Assembly: GCF_964030975.1 (NCBI RefSeq)
Contig: NZ_CAXIQH010000001.1
Span: 930,001 to 994,000 of the forward strand
Origin: Tisiphia sp964030975
GTDB lineage: Bacteria > Pseudomonadota > Alphaproteobacteria > Rickettsiales > Rickettsiaceae
DNA: 64,000 nucleotides
Reading direction: 5' to 3'
In this document: positions 59,681 to 64,000 of the stretch, in pieces
Layout of the letters: the number at the start of each line of letters is the position of its first letter
Position numbering within the stretch: position 1 is the first letter of the stretch
The notes under the pieces: model-generated
Seen by the model: only the letters and a program-made list of their open reading frames with translations
Told to the model about the DNA's origin: nothing
Databases searched by the model: none
Position numbers and translations under genes: made by a program

Positions 59681-60247
59681 TCATTCTTTAGGGGGTTTTT
59701 CTTGTTGAGATAAAAGTTTTGCTTGCTCTACATTCTTATCTAATTCTACTTGACTACAAATTCCAAGTAAAACGGGATCGCGTGGACGAATGTTTTTCAT
59801 ATTCCAGTGACTACGATCACGGATAGCATCTATGGTAGACTTGGTAGTACCAACTAACTTGACAATTTGGTTATCTAAAATCTCTGGACAATTTTTAAGT
59901 AACCAATATACCGCGTCTGGTTTATCTTGACGTCTAGCAATAGGAGTGTACTTAGATTGTTGTTTTTTCTTAGTATTTACCAAATCGTATGCGACATTAA
60001 CAGAAATCCTTAGACTACTAGCTGGATCCTTCGTGCAACGCATTATTTCTTCTTTGGTTAACTGTCCTCCAGCAATGGGATCTAAGCCCTTAATACCATG
60101 GGATACTTCACCATCAGCAATACCTTTAATTTCAAACTCGTGAATCCCACAAAAATCAGCTATCTGCTTAAATGTTAAGGCAGTATTATCAATTAACCAA
60201 ATAGCAGTTGCTCTGGGCAGTATAGGTAATTTCTGTTGTGAGCTCAT
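59681..60247 (-). CDS. trcR: TrcR-like transcriptional regulator (DUF1013)
   Basis: The 188-aa protein matches the alphaproteobacterial DUF1013/TrcR family: LPRATAIWLIDNTALTFKQIADFCGIHEFEIKGIADGE (HTH-like, about 9-46), then a second helical domain YWLLKNCPEILDNQIVKLVGTTKSTIDAIRDRSHWN with another HTH. TrcR is a conserved DNA- or RNA polymerase-associated regulator of the cell cycle in alphaproteobacteria. The acidic and Gln-rich tail is variable. It is downstream of the OmpW-like gene, with a 98-bp gap. Confidence 0.85.
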   Translation of the reverse strand: MSSQQKLPILPRATAIWLIDNTALTFKQIADFCGIHEFEIKGIADGEVSHGIKGLDPIAGGQLTKEEIMRCTKDPASSLRISVNVAYDLVNTKKKQQSKYTPIARRQDKPDAVYWLLKNCPEILDNQIVKLVGTTKSTIDAIRDRSHWNMKNIRPRDPVLLGICSQVELDKNVEQAKLLSQQEKPPKE

Positions 60248-60345
60248 AGTAAATTAATATAATATTGATTATGTGTTCTTCTAAAAAATATAGTCTCTTC
60301 TAACTGATAAGTCAACAATAGACTTATAGTACAGCCGTATCTGAC

Positions 60346-61074
60346 CTAAAACCTAAAACCAACACCTATTGCAATCATTAGCGGATTAAACTTTACTTTA
60401 GAGGAGACAGGCTTTCTTACTAAAGGAGATTTATAATCAACCGTGGTATCAAGAAAATACTGTTTTACATCTAAGTTAATCAATGTATCATCCTTAGCAT
60501 ATAAATCAACCCCAACCTGTAACACAGCACCGTGACCATTTCTGACTGTACATCCTTTAGATTTATTGATAAAATAAACTCCATGATAACCAGCACCAAT
60601 ATAAGGTCTGATACCACCAAAAGAAGCTATGTGATATTGTCCCGTGACAGTTATAGGAATCATATAAAGAGGTTTTCTTTTACCAACATCTTCTGGATTA
60701 GTGCCATAATTATAAGCCACATTCTTTAAGTTAATATTTTTATTACGCAATAGATCGAAACCTAAAGATAGCTCTGCGGCAACATTATTAGCAAAGAATA
60801 TTGACGTGGACGCCTCTAAACCGTAACCATTCTCGGCAAAGCTACCAATCGATATTGGATCTTTGGCAGTAGCATCAGGCAAGTCTGTTTGCTTTGCACT
60901 AGATTTTATACCTATTGCTCTCATCTTAAATACAAGATTACCTTCATTCTCATAATAATCAGCATCATAGTCCTTACCAACTGCATCATTATTAACTGAA
61001 TCATTAGCAAAGCTAGAAATACTAGTGCAACTTACCAATAGAAATATCCCTAACTTTTTTGCGACTTTTATCAT
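60346..61074 (-). CDS. OmpW-family outer-membrane beta-barrel protein
   Basis: The 242-aa protein has a signal peptide (MIKVAKKLGIFLLVSCTSISSFA). Beta strands alternate through the mature part, with FAENGYGLEASTSIFFANNVAAELSLGF and GGIRPYIGAGYHGVYF. The C-terminus is IGVGFRF with a terminal Phe. This layout fits the 8-stranded OmpW family, probably a small channel for hydrophobic compounds. It is monocistronic or weakly linked to trcR downstream. Confidence 0.82.
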   Translation of the reverse strand: MIKVAKKLGIFLLVSCTSISSFANDSVNNDAVGKDYDADYYENEGNLVFKMRAIGIKSSAKQTDLPDATAKDPISIGSFAENGYGLEASTSIFFANNVAAELSLGFDLLRNKNINLKNVAYNYGTNPEDVGKRKPLYMIPITVTGQYHIASFGGIRPYIGAGYHGVYFINKSKGCTVRNGHGAVLQVGVDLYAKDDTLINLDVKQYFLDTTVDYKSPLVRKPVSSKVKFNPLMIAIGVGFRF

Positions 61075-61251
61075 AACTATAAACCTTCTCTTGCTTTAAA
61101 TATATTGCTGTACTATATATACTCTTCTTATCTGGAAATCAAATGATAATAAGATTTTTAAAACTTGTCTAACAATGATTGATACTATAACACTAAATAT
61201 AAGAAACACTAAGTATAAAAAAACAAATAAACTAAAAAATTTAAGGTCTAT

Positions 61252-62142
61252 ATGAATAATAAATTAAATACTTATTTTATTGGCATTGGTTGGTTTATAT
61301 TAAGTATGCTAACTAGTGTAACTAATGATATAACGGCAAAATATCTTGGATTCAGGCTACATAGTTTTGAGGTAGCTTTTTTTCGCTTTCTCTTTAGCAC
61401 TCTAATTCTTATACCGTTTATTTTTTATTATGGAAAACAAACTTTAACCACTACTCGTCCTTTTGTCCATATTGCAAGAGGGATATTGCTATTTTTTGGT
61501 ATGACATCTTGGACTTATGGCTTACAACTTGCACCAGTAACTACTGCTACAGTTGTTAGCCTGGCTATACCTTTATTTACCTTGGTTTTGGCAGTATTTT
61601 TCTTAAACGAAAATATTATCTGGCAAAGATGGGCAGCAACTTTATTTGGCTTTATTGGAATTGTTGTTACTCTGAAACCACATGCTAGTGATTTTAACCC
61701 ACATATATTGATTTTTGTATTAGCTGCTATATCTTTTGCCATGTTAGATATTATTAACAAGAAATTTGTAATAAAAGAGTCAATGATTAGCATGTTATTT
61801 TATTCTGCTCTAGCAACATCTTTAGTATCAATACCGCCATCAATAATGTATTGGAAAACACCTAATATTTCAGAATTTATTTTGCTATTTATTTTAGGAT
61901 CAGGAGGTAGTTTAATTTTATTCTTTCTATTAAAGGCTTTCGCTCTAGTTGACGCTACTGCCATTGCACCTTATAGATATTTAGAGTTAATAATTTCAGC
62001 ATTAGCCGGATATCTTGTTTTTAATGAAATGCCTGATAATAGTACTTTATATGGGGCACTGATAGTAATTCCTGCAACATTGTTTATAATATATTCTGAG
62101 AAAGATAACATGATCCAAGATGATAAAATATCGCATGAATAA
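61252..62142 (+). CDS. sam: EamA/DMT transporter, probable S-adenosylmethionine importer
   Basis: The 296-aa protein has ten predicted helices in two EamA halves. The sequence FRLHSFEVAFFRFLFSTLILIPF, RGILLFFGMTSWTYGLQLAPVTTATVV, FAMLDIINKKFVIKESMISMLFYSA and VDATAIAPYRYLELIISALAGYLVFNE is very close, as I recall, to the Rickettsia prowazekii SAM transporter. That transporter imports host SAM because SAM synthetase is degraded in some strains. Start ATG 61252 has an AAGG site 8 bp upstream. The 3' end overlaps the next MFS gene by 8 bp. Confidence 0.88.
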   Translation: MNNKLNTYFIGIGWFILSMLTSVTNDITAKYLGFRLHSFEVAFFRFLFSTLILIPFIFYYGKQTLTTTRPFVHIARGILLFFGMTSWTYGLQLAPVTTATVVSLAIPLFTLVLAVFFLNENIIWQRWAATLFGFIGIVVTLKPHASDFNPHILIFVLAAISFAMLDIINKKFVIKESMISMLFYSALATSLVSIPPSIMYWKTPNISEFILLFILGSGGSLILFFLLKAFALVDATAIAPYRYLELIISALAGYLVFNEMPDNSTLYGALIVIPATLFIIYSEKDNMIQDDKISHE

Positions 62143-63385
62143 ACGTAAGTTGGTTTTTGTAAGCGGTATAGCAAATGCATTTGAGTGGTATGATTACGCA
62201 CTATTTGGTCTTTTTGCCCCTATAATAGGTGCAAAATTTTTTCCTGGATCAAGCCCTAGCTCATCTTTATTGCATGCTTTTTTGGCATTTGCTATCGGTT
62301 ATTTGATGAGACCAATAGGTGGAGTGTTTTTTGGGATACTCGGAGATCGTTTTGGTAGAAAAACTGCTTTAAGTGCATCTATGTTTTGTATGTCCCTGCC
62401 AACAGCACTAATTGGTATGTTACCCACTTATGACGATATAGGTATTACCGCAACTATATTGATGATTTTAGTTCGAATGTTGCAAGGTTTATCAATGGGC
62501 GGAGTACTTACTGGATCAATTTCATTTGTTATTGAACATACAGGTGTAGCCTACCGTGGTTTTAGTGGTAGTGTGTCAATGTCCAGTATTTGTATTGGTT
62601 TATTGTTTGGTTCAGGAATCTCGCAATGTATACAAAGCTTTTTATCAGTAGATCAATTTAATGATTGGGGGTGGAGAATACCATTCTTATTAGGAATCTT
62701 TATTTTATTTGCTGGACTTTATATAAGGAAATATACAAGTGAAACTCCTAGTTTTCAAAGTATGAAGGAAAATGGTGGTATCTTAAAGTCTCCTCTGAAA
62801 AAAGTTATTTCTGTATACTGGTTTGATATGATAATATCAATCTTCATCAATTCTACAGGTTCAGTATTATTTTATCTACAAACTATTTATCTAATGTCAT
62901 TTTTGAGGATAAATCGTGGTTTCAGCAATGATGAAGTGACCAATTTAGCCAATTATTGTTATATAATCATGATCATTGCTACTTTATGTTCTGGCTATTT
63001 GTCTGATATAATTGGTCGCAAGAAAATTTTTGTGATCAATTTGCTGGTAATTATTTTAGTTACCCCATTTTTGATGAATGTCATTGAAACCTGGGACTTT
63101 TATTTTATAATTACATCTCAAATCATATTATCAATTTTAGCTGCCTCTTATATTGGACCTGAACCTGCACTACAAGCTGAATTCTATCCAACCAATATCA
63201 GAAACACGGCTTTATCATTATCTTATAATATAGCAACTAGTATTTTTGGTGGCACAACACCTTTAGTGATAGAGTATCTTGTACAAAAAACTGGTACTAT
63301 TACTTCGTCTATTTATTATATAATTGCTTGTGCTATTTCAAGTTTAATAGCACTTTATTTTTATAAGGATCGTTCAAGGATATAA
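62135..63385 (+). CDS. MFS transporter, ProP-like
   Basis: A 416-aa carrier with about 12 helices and ProP-type motifs: GIANAFEWYDYALFGLFAPIIGAKFFPG, GYLMRPIGGVFFGILGDRFGRKTAL, RMLQGLSMGGVLTGSISFVIEH and WGWRIPFLLG. I chose ATG 62135 (MNKRKLVFVSG) over 62120, since this N-terminus fits the Rickettsia ProP proteins. The overlap with the SAM importer gene (ATGAATAA) suggests coupling. The substrate is unknown. It is the second ProP-like carrier in the window, distinct from the one at 46.4-47.7 kb. Confidence 0.88.
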   Translation: MNKRKLVFVSGIANAFEWYDYALFGLFAPIIGAKFFPGSSPSSSLLHAFLAFAIGYLMRPIGGVFFGILGDRFGRKTALSASMFCMSLPTALIGMLPTYDDIGITATILMILVRMLQGLSMGGVLTGSISFVIEHTGVAYRGFSGSVSMSSICIGLLFGSGISQCIQSFLSVDQFNDWGWRIPFLLGIFILFAGLYIRKYTSETPSFQSMKENGGILKSPLKKVISVYWFDMIISIFINSTGSVLFYLQTIYLMSFLRINRGFSNDEVTNLANYCYIIMIIATLCSGYLSDIIGRKKIFVINLLVIILVTPFLMNVIETWDFYFIITSQIILSILAASYIGPEPALQAEFYPTNIRNTALSLSYNIATSIFGGTTPLVIEYLVQKTGTITSSIYYIIACAISSLIALYFYKDRSRI

Positions 63386-63715
63386 TATAGCTAACCTGAC
63401 TAGGAGTCTGTCGGAGATGAGTAATTAATTATATTTTGAGCTATTTTTCGGCGAGAATAAATAGGATTTTTGAAGGAATAGTGTACCTATTTCAAGAAAA
63501 TCCTGTTTATTAACAGCCAAAAAGAGCCAAATATAGAATTACTTTAGTTATTTCCGACAGTCTCCTAGCATTACGCCAAATTCATAGACGTCATTGCGAG
63601 GAGCTACTTTAGTAGCGACGAAGCAATCCAAAAAAGTAACCAAAAATGGATTGCCACGACCACTACGTGGTCTCGCAATGACAAAGGTTTACTATGGCTA
63701 AATGCTAATCGAGTA
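63386..63715. repeat. Family B element interrupted by a family D element (B11)
   Basis: Left end TATAGCTAACCTGACTAG, then the inserted D2 element (63400-63568), then CATTACGCCAAATTCATAGACG and the CATTGCGAGGAGC core, with the right end degenerate (AAATGCTAATCGAG). The uninterrupted arrangement CGACTAGCATTAC occurs in B5. Confidence 0.75.
63400..63568. repeat. Family D element (D2), nested in family B
   Basis: The ends are CTAGGAGTCTGTCGGAGATG and TTATTTCCGACAGTCTCCTAG. It has CTAG at both ends whereas the empty site has one CTAG, consistent with a 4-bp target duplication. The interior GTACCTATTTCAAGAAAATC matches D1. Confidence 0.8.
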
Positions 63716-63792
63716 CATTTTAAAGATTTTTCTAGCATTTATAGCAAAATTATCTATAAACTACTTAGTGGCCTAATAAAAGTAGTTTATAC

Positions 63793-63963
63793 TATAGCTA
63801 AACTGGATAGGCTCTTGATATTGTTGTAAGTTCCCAAATGTCATTGCGAGGAGGTCATGAGACCGACGAAGCAATCCAATCTAATGAATAATGGATTGCC
63901 ACTACACTCACGTGGTCTCGCAATGACGAAGGAGTTATCTAAAGACTTAACGGGTTAGCTATA
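63793..63963. repeat. Family B palindromic element (B12)
   Basis: The termini are TATAGCTAAACTGG (63793) and CGGGTTAGCTATA (63963). The core is CATTGCGAGGAGGTC...GTCTCGCAATGACG with GACGAAGCAATCCA and its partner. The DNA from 63964 to the window end shows no gene. Confidence 0.8.
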
Positions 63964-64000
63964 TAATTAGGATATTTTGATAAACAAAAAAACTTTGATT

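Noticed and set aside
63752..63790. Hairpin ATAAACTACTT / AAGTAGTTTAT
   Set aside because: A clear 11-bp stem, but 370 bp from the nearest gene and without a T tract. No function can be assigned.

Overview
The window is AT-rich DNA from an obligate intracellular alphaproteobacterium of the family Rickettsiaceae. The main evidence is an NTT-type ADP/ATP translocase (tlc), an EamA carrier that closely resembles the Rickettsia S-adenosylmethionine importer, several ProP-like MFS carriers, a Shemin-type ALA synthase, a retropepsin-like membrane protease, a Rickettsiales-type DUF2610 protein, the gene order tilS-ftsH-sdhB, and a Rickettsia-palindromic-element-like insertion inside mutL. The very high load of palindromic repeats, the presence of prs and a type I IPP isomerase, and the mobile-element debris suggest a non-classical member (for example the Torix/Tisiphia or Megaira side of the family). 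That placement is an inference.

Layout. 1-4.1 kb: an IMPase-like gene, an Rpn-type nuclease, a DUF2610 protein and the phosphatidylethanolamine pathway genes psd and pssA. 4.1-5.3 kb: repeats and an IS701-like remnant. 5.3-13.8 kb (minus strand): a secreted adenosine-deaminase-like protein; prs-alr-mlaE-mlaF; then a TPR-methyltransferase gene, mlaA and mlaC. 14.4-18.1 kb (plus): a tightly packed operon aspC / lysophospholipid acyltransferase-like / waaA / idi. 18.4 kb: tRNA-Ala(GGC). 19.1-20.7 kb: an SLT-domain protein and a methyltransferase. 20.7-24.1 kb: a mobile-element graveyard holding IS701, IS21, group II intron RT, IS630 and phage terminase fragments. 24.4-26.5 kb (minus): an MBL hydrolase, glnQ and the aspartic protease. 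26.6-30.9 kb (plus): a PAP2 protein, a small zinc-finger protein, mutL and hemA. 31.4-33.1 kb: an IS110 element broken twice by the same MITE. 33.1-38.2 kb (minus): exported coiled-coil protein, tilS, ftsH, sdhB and a GNAT. 38.6 kb: tlc. 41.0-47.7 kb (minus): repeat-rich autotransporter, PBP1A, a PTP-like phytase lipoprotein and an MFS carrier. 48.0-49.6 kb: IS701 remnant with nested IS630 and MITE. 49.6-58.6 kb (minus): murJ-traX-ligA, then lepB-rnc-era-recG. 58.7-59.5 kb: nine 85-bp tandem units. 59.7-61.1 kb: trcR and an OmpW-like porin. 61.3-63.4 kb: the SAM importer and a ProP-like MFS carrier.

The genes fit an energy-parasitic, host-dependent bacterium. It imports ATP and SAM, makes its own phosphatidylethanolamine, heme precursor and Kdo-lipid A, maintains outer-membrane lipid asymmetry (Mla) and displays surface and secreted proteins.

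The most distinctive feature is the repeat ecology. At least five palindromic or MITE-like families (called A, B, C, D and G here) and RPE-like elements occupy most intergenic gaps and nest in one another. One of them (A, about 140 bp, eight copies) inserts at TA dinucleotides, and its precise removal restores the IS110 reading frame. A 56-bp promoter-like element with a dyad is shared by two unlinked transcription units (prs and zinc-finger/mutL).
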